NCBI GenBank assembly: GCA_024683675.1
Contig: JAIKYB010000016.1
Span: 1 to 35,598, forward strand
DNA length: 35,598 nucleotides
Origin: Treponema sp.
GTDB taxonomy: Bacteria; Spirochaetota; Spirochaetia; Treponematales; Treponemataceae
Direction of reading: 5' to 3'
The notes below the pieces were generated by a model, which ran no database searches, was not told where the DNA came from, and worked only from the letters and a program-made list of their open reading frames with translations. Of the stretch, positions 16,161 to 23,552 are shown in pieces. The position numbers and the translations under genes are program-made. The stretch's first letter is position 1, and each line of letters starts with the position of its first letter.

Positions 16161-18050
16161 ATGCATTTTGGCCCGAAAAAGAAAACTATAGCTATTTGTG
16201 TTTCAGGTTTTAACTGGGAGTACGAGGTTAAAGTCATAAATGGTATAGTTACTCAGTCTGAAAATACAGATGTCAGGATTCTAATTTTCTCTTCACTTAT
16301 GATGAAAGCAGAGTATCCTAGAGGAGTTGATCAGGATAAAAGCTTTGTAAGAGGGGAAAATGAAATCTATAACATGGTGAATTATGATATCCTGGATGGA
16401 CTGATCCTTTTTAGCGGCAGCCTTTATTTGAATGAAACTGTAGATAAAATTGTCGCAGCCTGTCGTGAAAAAAATATCCCCATTGTAAATGTTTATAGAT
16501 CAGCTTTATTCGAGCATAATGTAATTATTGATGAAAGCTCGGGCCTTGAATATGTTGTAGAGCATTTAATTCGTGACCATGGATTGCGTCGCTTAGATTT
16601 TATAGGGGGCTATCCGGATAATAAAGAAACAATTACCCGACTGGATGCTTATAAGCGAGTCTTGAAGAAGTACAACATTCCAATAGAAGAGAAACGTATA
16701 AAATACGGGCATTTCTGGAAAAAATCTATAGAGTGTACTAAGGAGCTTCTTGAAATAGATAAGCCTGACGCTATCGTTTGCGCAAATGACACAATGGCAA
16801 TTATGGTTTGCGATTATTTGAAAAACGAAGGCTATACCGTTCCTACTGATATTGTTGTTACTGGCTTTGACGGTATTGTAGATGCATATATTTATAATCC
16901 ATCTATAACAACGGTTCGGGCAGATTTAGATAATGCCGGAAAACAGGCTTTTGATTTGTTACTGAAGCTTATAGACGGCGACAGTGATGCAGAAGATGTT
17001 TATGTTTACCCGGAATTAGTTATTCAGGAATCCTGCGGTTGTGTTATAGCCAAAAAAAGAGATTTTAATTACATAGATTCAAAGTATGTAGAACGCTATC
17101 TTTTGGATACCTTTCACAAGAGTCTTATTAAAACTGATGTTTATTTTTCTGAAGCAGAAACAGAGGATGCTCTCTTTTTGCATTTGCTGTCTGAAGTTGT
17201 ATTCTTTGAATTTGATGCCATTTGTTTTTGTATAAACTCTGATTTAAGTGATACAAAACAATCTTATTTCCTGAAGTCAGATGATAAATATGGTCTTTCG
17301 GAAACAGTAACCACTTATTACATGGATAAGAAAAATAAACTTGCTAAGCAGACTATAAAAGCCAGTGACTTATATCCAAAGGTAATTTCTTCCAGTAAGG
17401 GGGCCAATGTTTTTACCTTTAGTCCTTTGTATTGGAAGAAAAACTATATTGGTTATGTGGTATATTCTCCTGCTAAGGGGGAAGTCTTCCGAGATTATTT
17501 CCAGCTCTGGTTAAAAAATATTTCAAATGTAATTGGAAGCTATTACGAAAGAAAGGAATTAGAGCGTCTTAGTTATAGAGATTATATGACTGGTCTATAT
17601 AACAGGCGGGGTATAGACCTTATTTCTATTGATGCCAAAAATAAAATCCAAAGTGGTAAGGGCTATGTTACCCTTGTTTGTGCAGATATAGACAGACTCA
17701 AAAAAATAAATGATAGCTATGGGCATGATGCCGGTGATACTGCAATTATTCAGGTTGCAAAGGCTTTAAAAGCGGGCTTTGGAGAACAGACTCCCTGTAT
17801 AAGAACCGGCGGTGACGAATTTAGTGTGCTTTTACTTTTTGAAAGAAAAACTGATATAGACCGATTAATTCAAAAGGTAGAGAAATATCTGGAGGATTTT
17901 AATGCTTCCAGTGGTCTGCAATTTGAGGTAAAGTGCAGCTGCAGTTATAGCACGGTTCCTTATTCAGAATTTACTGATTTTACTAGTCTTTATAAACAGG
18001 CTGATCAGGAGCTTTACAAAGTAAAAGAGCAGCACCATTCACAAAATTAG
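16161..18050 (+). CDS. LacI-type sugar-sensor domain fused to GGDEF diguanylate cyclase
   Basis: 629 residues without signal peptide or membrane helix, so a cytoplasmic sensor is expected. Residues about 8-295 match the effector-binding core of LacI/GalR regulators (ILDGLILFSG; HLIRDHGLRRLDFIGG; DAIVCANDTMAIMVCDYL; DIVVTGFDGI; ITTVRADLDNAGKQAFDLLLKLIDG), but the DNA-binding helix-turn-helix is absent. A middle region (about 300-460) may be GAF-like. The C-terminus (about 470-625) is a GGDEF domain with DYMTGLYNRRG, ADIDRLKKINDSYGHDAGD and an intact GGDEF at 550-554, so it should make cyclic di-GMP. The RxxD product-inhibition site expected just upstream is absent. It likely converts a sugar or metabolite signal into c-di-GMP, perhaps controlling motility or attachment. 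Ligand unknown. Confidence 0.9.
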   Translation: MHFGPKKKTIAICVSGFNWEYEVKVINGIVTQSENTDVRILIFSSLMMKAEYPRGVDQDKSFVRGENEIYNMVNYDILDGLILFSGSLYLNETVDKIVAACREKNIPIVNVYRSALFEHNVIIDESSGLEYVVEHLIRDHGLRRLDFIGGYPDNKETITRLDAYKRVLKKYNIPIEEKRIKYGHFWKKSIECTKELLEIDKPDAIVCANDTMAIMVCDYLKNEGYTVPTDIVVTGFDGIVDAYIYNPSITTVRADLDNAGKQAFDLLLKLIDGDSDAEDVYVYPELVIQESCGCVIAKKRDFNYIDSKYVERYLLDTFHKSLIKTDVYFSEAETEDALFLHLLSEVVFFEFDAICFCINSDLSDTKQSYFLKSDDKYGLSETVTTYYMDKKNKLAKQTIKASDLYPKVISSSKGANVFTFSPLYWKKNYIGYVVYSPAKGEVFRDYFQLWLKNISNVIGSYYERKELERLSYRDYMTGLYNRRGIDLISIDAKNKIQSGKGYVTLVCADIDRLKKINDSYGHDAGDTAIIQVAKALKAGFGEQTPCIRTGGDEFSVLLLFERKTDIDRLIQKVEKYLEDFNASSGLQFEVKCSCSYSTVPYSEFTDFTSLYKQADQELYKVKEQHHSQN

Positions 18051-18062
18051 AAATAATTTGAT

Positions 18063-18127
18063 GACCTCTTCCTAAACAACACTAAATATGCTATAGTGTG
18101 GTAACTAATCCCACTATAAAAGAGGTC
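18063..18127 (+). promoter_or_regulatory. Nested hairpin covering the prs ribosome binding site
   Basis: The inner stem is TATAGTG (18092-18098) with CACTATA (18112-18118), extended by GG/CC across a bulged T, with an 8-nt loop. The outer stem is GACCTCTT (18063-18070) with AAGAGGTC (18120-18127). The AGAGG Shine-Dalgarno sequence of the next gene (18121-18125 region) lies inside the outer right arm. If transcripts enter from upstream, the structure would hide the ribosome site. Alternatively TATAGT (18092-18097) is a -10 box and the inner palindrome an operator. Confidence 0.5.
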
Positions 18128-18131
18128 TTAT

Positions 18132-19409
18132 ATGCCTTATACCGAACCAACAAGTCTAGCGATTGTTGCGTGTCCAGGTGGCGAAGCTTTCGCCAATGAA
18201 GTCATAACGCACCTCAAACATATGTATAAACATCGCTTCACATTGAAGAACGATGTTATATCTAAGCGTTATGGACTGAGTAAAGAAGAGCTTGTACGAA
18301 AGATTAATCTGCAGAATGATTTGCAGACTTCTGATCTTTGTATAAGAGGTACAACAGATAAGTACAGACCGCCTGTATTTAAAGTAAATGCACGGTTTAC
18401 TTATTTTGCTAACCGTGAGGTAAAGACCGAACTGTTGGACACTGTCCGCGGAAAGGATGTATTCATTTTCCAGGACGTTGAGAACCACGAAGTTCTTAGT
18501 TTGAACGGTGGTGCCAACAAAATTAAAATGACAGTAAATGACCATGTAATGTCATTGCTCGTCACAATTGATGCTGTACGCATGGCAGGTGCTGAAAAAA
18601 TCACTTTGGTTGTTCCAGCTTATCCTTATGCACGTCAGCACAAGCGTAAGGGCCGTGAAGGTCTTACAGCAAGTCTTCTGGGGCACATCTATGAGATGCA
18701 GGGCGTAAACAGAATTATCACTCTTGATTTACATTCCCGTGAAATTCCAAATGCTTTCTCAAGAGCAAATTTGGACAATCTTCATGCAAGCTATCAGATT
18801 ATTCGTGAGCTTTCTAAGATTGTTGATCTTACAGGAAAATCTGAGGATTTGGTAATTGTATCCCCTGATACTGGAGCTATTGACCGTAACAAGTTCTATG
18901 CTTCAGGACTTAAACTCCCTCTTGCAATGATTTACAAAGAGAGAGACTACTCAATTGTAACTCAGGATGCTCATTCAACAAACATCAAATCAGTTAAATT
19001 GCTTGGTGATGTTAAGGGTAAGGTTGCCTTCCTTGCAGATGATATGCTTGGAACTGGTGGAACTTTACTTAAGGCTATGGAATTCCTTAAAGAGCAGGGG
19101 GCTACAAAGGTTATTTGTGCAATTTCCCTTCCATTCTTTACAGGAAACGCTATCGAGCTTTTTGACGAAGCATATAAGCGTGGACAGTTCTACAGAATTA
19201 TCGGTACTAATGCCGTTTATCACGAAGAACTGCTTAAGCGCGAATGGTACATCAGCACAGATGTAAGTGGACTTTTTGCAAATGTTATCACTCGTATTCA
19301 TTACAATCAGTCTTTAAGCGAACTGCTTGATAACCGTAACATTATTGAAAAGGTTGTAAAGCAGAACAGCACAAACGAAAAATCAGATAAGGACGATTCG
19401 GCTAACTAA
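18132..19409 (+). CDS. prs: Ribose-phosphate pyrophosphokinase (long form)
   Basis: Makes PRPP from ribose-5-phosphate and ATP for nucleotide, His and Trp synthesis. The PRPP-binding loop is DDMLGTGGT (residues 303-311, preceded by VAFLA), and the catalytic region PAYPYARQHKRKGREGLTAS with LDLHSREIPNAF is typical of Prs. At 425 residues it is about 100 longer than common Prs. Extra sequence lies in the first 110 residues (including KRYGLSKEELVRKINLQNDL) and in a charged tail, so regulation may differ from the ADP-inhibited class I enzyme. The stop codon overlaps the next ATG (TAATG), so it is translationally coupled to a sugar-kinase-like gene. The ribosome site lies in a hairpin. Confident on family, less on kinetics. 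Confidence 0.9.
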   Translation: MPYTEPTSLAIVACPGGEAFANEVITHLKHMYKHRFTLKNDVISKRYGLSKEELVRKINLQNDLQTSDLCIRGTTDKYRPPVFKVNARFTYFANREVKTELLDTVRGKDVFIFQDVENHEVLSLNGGANKIKMTVNDHVMSLLVTIDAVRMAGAEKITLVVPAYPYARQHKRKGREGLTASLLGHIYEMQGVNRIITLDLHSREIPNAFSRANLDNLHASYQIIRELSKIVDLTGKSEDLVIVSPDTGAIDRNKFYASGLKLPLAMIYKERDYSIVTQDAHSTNIKSVKLLGDVKGKVAFLADDMLGTGGTLLKAMEFLKEQGATKVICAISLPFFTGNAIELFDEAYKRGQFYRIIGTNAVYHEELLKREWYISTDVSGLFANVITRIHYNQSLSELLDNRNIIEKVVKQNSTNEKSDKDDSAN

Positions 19410-20521
19410 TGACCGACGCAGTTCTTTGTGTTGATATTGGAACGACTTCACTAAAAGCGGGACTTGTTACCGCCAATGGTGAAGTCGTTTCTGTTTCTAC
19501 TGTTAAATTTAATTCTGCAGATGATAAATATCACATAGCCCTTACCTGGTTACCGGCACTTAAGCGGGCTATAAAAAAACTAACTTCTTTAGATAGTATT
19601 TTTGTCAGGGCCCTTTCCATTTCAGGAAACGGACCAACTGTAGTAAGTGAAGACGGTACAACAATTCTTTGGAATGATGCCTACCAGGCTGATGCAGAGA
19701 AGTGTGGAAATTCACTTTTTATTCCAAAGCTTTTTGCTCTAAAAGAGCTTTTTCCCCAGCAATTTAATGAATCAAAATATATATTTTCCGGCCCGGAATA
19801 TTTAATCTGGCAGCTTACAGGAAAAGCCCTTACAATTTTACCTGAAGCCCGCTTTGAAGGAGCCTATTGGAATAATGATTCCCTTGCAAGGGCTGGACTT
19901 CCTTCAAATAAAATGCCTGCATTTCTAACTGTAGACCAGAAATATGCTGAGATTTCTGGCAGCAGGCTTTCTGAACTAGGCTTGCCCCTTGTTCCAGAAA
20001 AGCTCCCAGTCTTTGGTGCCGGACCTGATTTTGTAGCTGCCCTTATAGGAACAAATACACTTTCGCCGGGCCGCATTTGTGACCGCAGCGGCTCTTCAGA
20101 AGGACTAAACTTTTGCGTTCCTGCCGCTATCCGTCATCCTCAGGTCAGGACTTTGCCTTCTGTTATTCCGGGTTTATGGAATATTTCTGTTTTAATTCCA
20201 AGAAGCGGCCGCATGCCGGAAAAGCAGCGTTTGGAGTCCTTAAAAAGGGCAGTAGAACTTTTGAAGGAGCTTGCCGGCGAAAACGGGGTAGACTTCCCCC
20301 AGGAAATATTTGTCACCGGCGGACAAACAAAAAATCCGGCTTATATGGGACGCAAGGCATTGGCTCTGGGCATCAGGCTTCTTGAGGCCAATTGCGATGA
20401 CGCAGAGCTTTTAGGAGATGCCTGCGTTGCCTGGTTTGGGCTGGGAATCCCTGCTTTTGATTCCTTGCAAGCTGCTGCAGCCAGCATAGTTCATGGAGGT
20501 AGGCATTATGAAGCTTTATAG
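19409..20521 (+). CDS. Short FGGY-type carbohydrate kinase-like protein
   Basis: 370 residues. The N-terminus VLCVDIGTTSLKAGLVTANGEVV is the ATP-phosphate motif of the FGGY kinase/actin fold. Later pieces fit the same family: ALSISGNGPTVVSEDG with WNDAY in the substrate region, DRSGSSEGLNF, and the C-terminal EIFVTGGQTKNPAYMGRKALALGI followed by ELLGDACVAWFGLG. Typical FGGY kinases have about 480-520 residues, so roughly a quarter is missing, mostly from the second half. It is an intact open frame, not a frameshifted gene. Start overlaps the prs stop; the end overlaps the HAD gene by 14 nt. A role in feeding a pentose into the prs pathway is plausible but unproven, as the substrate cannot be read from sequence. 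Confidence 0.8.
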   Translation: MTDAVLCVDIGTTSLKAGLVTANGEVVSVSTVKFNSADDKYHIALTWLPALKRAIKKLTSLDSIFVRALSISGNGPTVVSEDGTTILWNDAYQADAEKCGNSLFIPKLFALKELFPQQFNESKYIFSGPEYLIWQLTGKALTILPEARFEGAYWNNDSLARAGLPSNKMPAFLTVDQKYAEISGSRLSELGLPLVPEKLPVFGAGPDFVAALIGTNTLSPGRICDRSGSSEGLNFCVPAAIRHPQVRTLPSVIPGLWNISVLIPRSGRMPEKQRLESLKRAVELLKELAGENGVDFPQEIFVTGGQTKNPAYMGRKALALGIRLLEANCDDAELLGDACVAWFGLGIPAFDSLQAAAASIVHGGRHYEAL

Positions 20522-21152
20522 GCTGCCGACTTGCGTTAAGGCTTTTATTTTTGATATAGATTCAACCTTGTATACAAATGCGGCTTATGCCTTTGAGCAG
20601 GTGGATTGTCAGGTAAGGGAATTCGCTCGCCAGAGGGGAATTTCTGCTGAAGAAGCCAGAAAAATGGTCGCTGATTATAGACGTAAGTTTGCCGCAGAAA
20701 ATGACGGTAAAAAAATCAGTTTAGGTAACACTTTGCTTGCCTTTGGAGTTCCCATTCAGCAGAGTGTAGAATGGCGCAAAAAACTGCTTGAACCTTCTGA
20801 TTATCTTTCTGTGGATACCAGGCTTATTTCAGAAATGGAAATTCTGTCTCAAAATTATAAGCTGATTTGTGTAACAAATAATCCTATTTTACCTGCCAGA
20901 AAAACACTTGATGCTATTGGTATTTCAAAATTTTTCCCGGATATAGTTGGCCTGGATTCCTGTTTTAAATCAAAGCCGGCATTGGAACCCTTCCAAAAAG
21001 CCTGCGATATTCTGGAAACTCCTGCAGAAAATATAATCGCTGTTGGTGACCGTTATGATATGGATATTTCTCTTCCATTAGAAATGGGAATGGGAGGAAT
21101 ATTAGTTTCTGGTGTAGAAGATGTGTACCAAATCCACAAATATGTGGTATAA
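20508..21152 (+). CDS. HAD-superfamily phosphatase, pyrimidine 5'-nucleotidase-like
   Basis: 214 residues from ATG 20508, chosen because GGAGGT (20495-20500) sits 7 nt upstream; an in-frame ATG at 20493 has no such site. HAD motif I is FDIDSTLY (nucleophile Asp16, acid/base Asp18), motif II is VTNN, motif III is the Lys in FKSKPA, and motif IV is GDRYDMD, so all catalytic elements are present. The DxDSTLY form and helical cap resemble Sdt1/PynA-type pyrimidine 5'-nucleotidases. Its overlap with the kinase and proximity to prs suggest nucleotide or sugar-phosphate turnover. The exact substrate is open because HAD enzymes are promiscuous. Confidence 0.85.
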   Translation: MKLYRLPTCVKAFIFDIDSTLYTNAAYAFEQVDCQVREFARQRGISAEEARKMVADYRRKFAAENDGKKISLGNTLLAFGVPIQQSVEWRKKLLEPSDYLSVDTRLISEMEILSQNYKLICVTNNPILPARKTLDAIGISKFFPDIVGLDSCFKSKPALEPFQKACDILETPAENIIAVGDRYDMDISLPLEMGMGGILVSGVEDVYQIHKYVV

Positions 21153-21153
21153 T
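21145..21153 (+). promoter_or_regulatory. Extended -10 promoter immediately before the second MBL gene
   Basis: TGG followed by TATAAT (21148-21153) gives a TGn extended -10 element. Only 7 nt separate it from ATG 21161. It lies over the end of the preceding HAD gene. No Shine-Dalgarno spacing fits, so a leaderless transcript is likely. Confidence 0.55.
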
Positions 21154-21160
21154 AAAGGGC

Positions 21161-22000
21161 ATGACAACAAAAGCTTTTGAGTCAAAATTAGATTTTCATA
21201 ATGATGGGCAGCTTTCCCTCTTCTTTCTTGGGGCTGGAAGTGCTTTTCAAAAATCATTTTATCAAACTAATCTTTTTGTTGTCAAAGGTGATACTCATCT
21301 TCTTATAGACTGTGGAACTCTTTGTCCTTATGTCCTGGAAAAAGAATATTCTACAAAAATTTCTTCTATCAAAAATCTTATTCTTACACATCCTCATGCA
21401 GATCATATTGGAGGTGTAGAGGAAATTGCTTTAACTGCTTACTATATTTCAAAACAGCCGGTAAATATTGCAATTCCTCCTTCCTTTAAGAAAAAGCTTT
21501 GGAATGAATCTTTAAGAGGTGGAATTCAATTCAGTGAACGTGGAAAAATGACTTTCAATGATTATTTTTCTGAGCTTCCTATAAAGCGGCTCCAGAAAAA
21601 GCCATTTGAAATGTATGAAACAAATATTGGTTCTATAAATATTAAGCTGTTTAGAACCAGACACGTAACAACAAGACTTGATTCCTTTAAGAATTCTCAG
21701 ATTTCTTATGGCTTGATTTTTGATGATAAGGTTTTGTTTACAGGTGATACCCAGTTTAATCCTTCCCAGCTAAAGTTCCTGCTGGAAAGATTTAATAAAG
21801 TTGAACGGATTTTTCATGATTGTGATGTCAGCGGATTTTCTGTTGGCGTTCATGCTTCTTATGAGCAGCTTAAGACTTTCCCGGATGAGATTCGTGCTAA
21901 GATGCTTTTGTGCCACTACAATGAAAAAATGCTTACTGTCGATGCAGTGAAGGACGGTTTTGAAGGCTTCGTTCAACGGGGGATATACTACAATTTTTAG
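21161..22000 (+). CDS. Metallo-beta-lactamase-fold hydrolase
   Basis: 279 residues. The zinc-binding motif HPHADH at residues 77-82 (LILTHPHADHIGG) is intact. A later aspartate ligand appears in VLFTGDTQF and a C-terminal histidine in LLCHYNEK, so two-metal catalysis is expected. The N-terminus (LSLFFLGAGSAFQKSFYQTNLFVVKG) is of the RNase Z/phosphodiesterase type. Length and general layout fit short RNase Z, and a tRNA gene follows 70 nt downstream, but the diagnostic RNase Z exosite cannot be identified by eye. A cyclic-nucleotide phosphodiesterase or other hydrolase is equally possible. Cytoplasmic. Expressed from its own promoter, apparently without a leader. Confidence 0.78.
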   Translation: MTTKAFESKLDFHNDGQLSLFFLGAGSAFQKSFYQTNLFVVKGDTHLLIDCGTLCPYVLEKEYSTKISSIKNLILTHPHADHIGGVEEIALTAYYISKQPVNIAIPPSFKKKLWNESLRGGIQFSERGKMTFNDYFSELPIKRLQKKPFEMYETNIGSINIKLFRTRHVTTRLDSFKNSQISYGLIFDDKVLFTGDTQFNPSQLKFLLERFNKVERIFHDCDVSGFSVGVHASYEQLKTFPDEIRAKMLLCHYNEKMLTVDAVKDGFEGFVQRGIYYNF

Positions 22001-22008
22001 TATTAAAC

Positions 22009-22046
22009 CCTAATTGGAAGGTCGTGCGTTCGAATCGCATCTGACT
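22009..22046 (+). pseudogene. Partial tRNA-Arg copy (3' half)
   Basis: Bases 22016-22044 are an exact 29-nt copy of 22111-22139 in the intact tRNA-Arg: the 3' side of the anticodon stem, variable region, T arm and start of the acceptor strand. CCTAA at 22009-22013 extends the match across two changed bases. Nothing upstream can form the 5' half, because the acceptor partner GAGTCAG is absent and the preceding bases are the end of the MBL gene. It is therefore a remnant, starting 8 nt after that stop codon. Confidence 0.85.
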
Positions 22047-22069
22047 CTCTGATATATATATTTTTTTTA

Positions 22070-22143
22070 GATTCAGTAGCTCAGCTGGATAGAGCATCCG
22101 CCTCCTAAGCGGAAGGTCGTGCGTTCGAATCGCATCTGAATCA
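22070..22143 (+). tRNA. tRNA-Arg (anticodon CCT)
   Basis: A full cloverleaf folds. Acceptor GATTCAG (22070-22076) pairs with CTGAATC ending at 22142, and discriminator A is at 22143. The D stem is GCTC/GAGC. The anticodon stem TCCGC/GCGGA encloses loop CTCCTAA with anticodon CCT, reading AGG. The T arm is GTGCG-TTCGAAT-CGCAT. CCA is not encoded. A run of T follows, and the next coding region starts only 18 nt downstream. Confidence 0.97.
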
Positions 22144-22161
22144 TTTTTTTTAGAGGTTATT

Positions 22162-23481
22162 ATGAAAAAAATATTAATTTCTTCTAGTAACAAAGAGATT
22201 CTCGCTGCTGTAAAGGAAGCCTGTAGAACTTATTCGGATTATTTTGATCCTCTCTATAGTCCAGATACCGACGAAACAATGAGCCTTATGGATTATGAAA
22301 TCCCTGAGGTTAAGGTGTTAGACTTTTCTTCCACTGATATTGATAATTTCAAGGTTTTGTCTGCAATTAATATGGACCCATGGTTTCATAATGGTGGTGT
22401 AATTGCAATTGCAAAGGATCCTAGACAGGCACAGGAACTTGAGGATATGAAAAATCAGAATATCCTTATTGTTCAGACTCTTCATTCTTTTATTTCTTCT
22501 TTTAAGCGTTTGTTAAAGGTTCTCTGGAGTAATCAGCATATTCTTTTTAATCGTGGTATGCAGGAAACTATGGGTGGTGTTGAAAGAGGAAAGTTCATTT
22601 GTGATAATGATCCTCTTAATGCCCGTTTATATACCAGCTTTCTTGTAAACTATTTATATTGCTCAAACCGAATTGATGTTCACGGTCGTTATGCTCTTCA
22701 GACAACTCTTCAGGAGCTGCTCGCAAATGCAATTGAGCACGGAAACTGTGGAATTACTTATCAGGATAAAAGTGCCTGGATGGAGCAGGGCGGAGATATG
22801 CTGGAGCTGGTTGAACAGAGGCGCAATCTTCCTGAAAACAAAGATAAAAAAGTTCATATTTCCTATACTATTACCCGCGAGATTTCTACCTTTACTGTAA
22901 GAGATGAAGGTGCTGGCTTTGACTGGAAGTCTCAGATTGACAACTTTAAGCCTGATATTATGGAAACTCATGGAAGAGGAATTGCTCTTTCTATCGGGCT
23001 TGTTTCAAATCTTAGATATAACGATGCCGGAAACGAGGTTTCTTTTGATTTGGATAACCTCTTGAATGTTTCAAACAATATCCCTGGAATTATGATTCCA
23101 TTTAAGGCAACTGATTACATGAAGGGCGATGTTGTTTGTAAACGCGGTGACCTTTCTTCTGATTTGTACTTTATTGTTTCTGGAACCTTTGGTGTTTATT
23201 CAGATGAAAAGCAGGTTTCTCTTCTTACTCCAAAGGATATGTTTATTGGCGAGATGGCCTTCCTTTTGGATGATAAGCGAAGTGCAACTGTAAAGGCAGA
23301 ACAGCCAGGTAAGCTTATTTGTATTCCTAAGGTTGCCTTTGTAAATCTTATCAGAAAGAATCCTCACTATGGAATCTTCCTTTCAAGGCTTCTTGCTCAG
23401 CGTGTAATTGACCAGCGCGATAAGGCCCTTAAATTACAGCAGAGAATTGACCAGCTTGAAGAAAAGCTTGGTGAAAAATAA
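22162..23481 (+). CDS. Pseudo-receiver, HATPase and cNMP-binding signalling protein
   Basis: 439 residues in three parts. Residues about 1-125 fold like a response-regulator receiver: Asp54 sits at the phosphorylation position (VKVLDFSSTD), but the acidic pair near residue 9 is SSSN, so it may be a pseudo-receiver. Residues about 165-310 are a serine-kinase/anti-sigma type HATPase (N box QELLANAIEHGN, G1 DEGAGFDW, G2 HGRGIAL), the RsbW-like kind that often lacks a dimerisation helix. Residues about 320-425 are a cyclic-nucleotide-binding beta barrel (MKGDVVCKRGDLSSDLYFIVSGTFGVYS; FIGEMAFLLDDKRSATVKA). A short coiled coil ends the protein. It probably combines a second-messenger signal with phosphorylation of an anti-sigma antagonist; the partners are not in the window. 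TAGAGG serves as ribosome site. Probably co-transcribed with the tRNA. Confidence 0.85.
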   Translation: MKKILISSSNKEILAAVKEACRTYSDYFDPLYSPDTDETMSLMDYEIPEVKVLDFSSTDIDNFKVLSAINMDPWFHNGGVIAIAKDPRQAQELEDMKNQNILIVQTLHSFISSFKRLLKVLWSNQHILFNRGMQETMGGVERGKFICDNDPLNARLYTSFLVNYLYCSNRIDVHGRYALQTTLQELLANAIEHGNCGITYQDKSAWMEQGGDMLELVEQRRNLPENKDKKVHISYTITREISTFTVRDEGAGFDWKSQIDNFKPDIMETHGRGIALSIGLVSNLRYNDAGNEVSFDLDNLLNVSNNIPGIMIPFKATDYMKGDVVCKRGDLSSDLYFIVSGTFGVYSDEKQVSLLTPKDMFIGEMAFLLDDKRSATVKAEQPGKLICIPKVAFVNLIRKNPHYGIFLSRLLAQRVIDQRDKALKLQQRIDQLEEKLGEK

Positions 23482-23502
23482 GAGTTGTAAGAGTTAAATA
23501 AA

Positions 23503-23533
23503 AAATGGCCGGAAGTAACCGGCCATTTCCTTT
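23503..23533. terminator. Bidirectional terminator between HATPase-cNMP gene and fhs
   Basis: AAATGGCCGG (23503-23512) pairs with CCGGCCATTT (23519-23528) over a 6-nt loop. T-rich bases follow on the plus strand, and the A run upstream provides a T tail for the minus-strand gene. Confidence 0.9.
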
Positions 23534-23552
23534 TTATAAGTTCTCTTCTTTT

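Noticed and set aside
22009-22046. Second functional tRNA
   Set aside because: No 5' half, D arm or acceptor partner can be found upstream.
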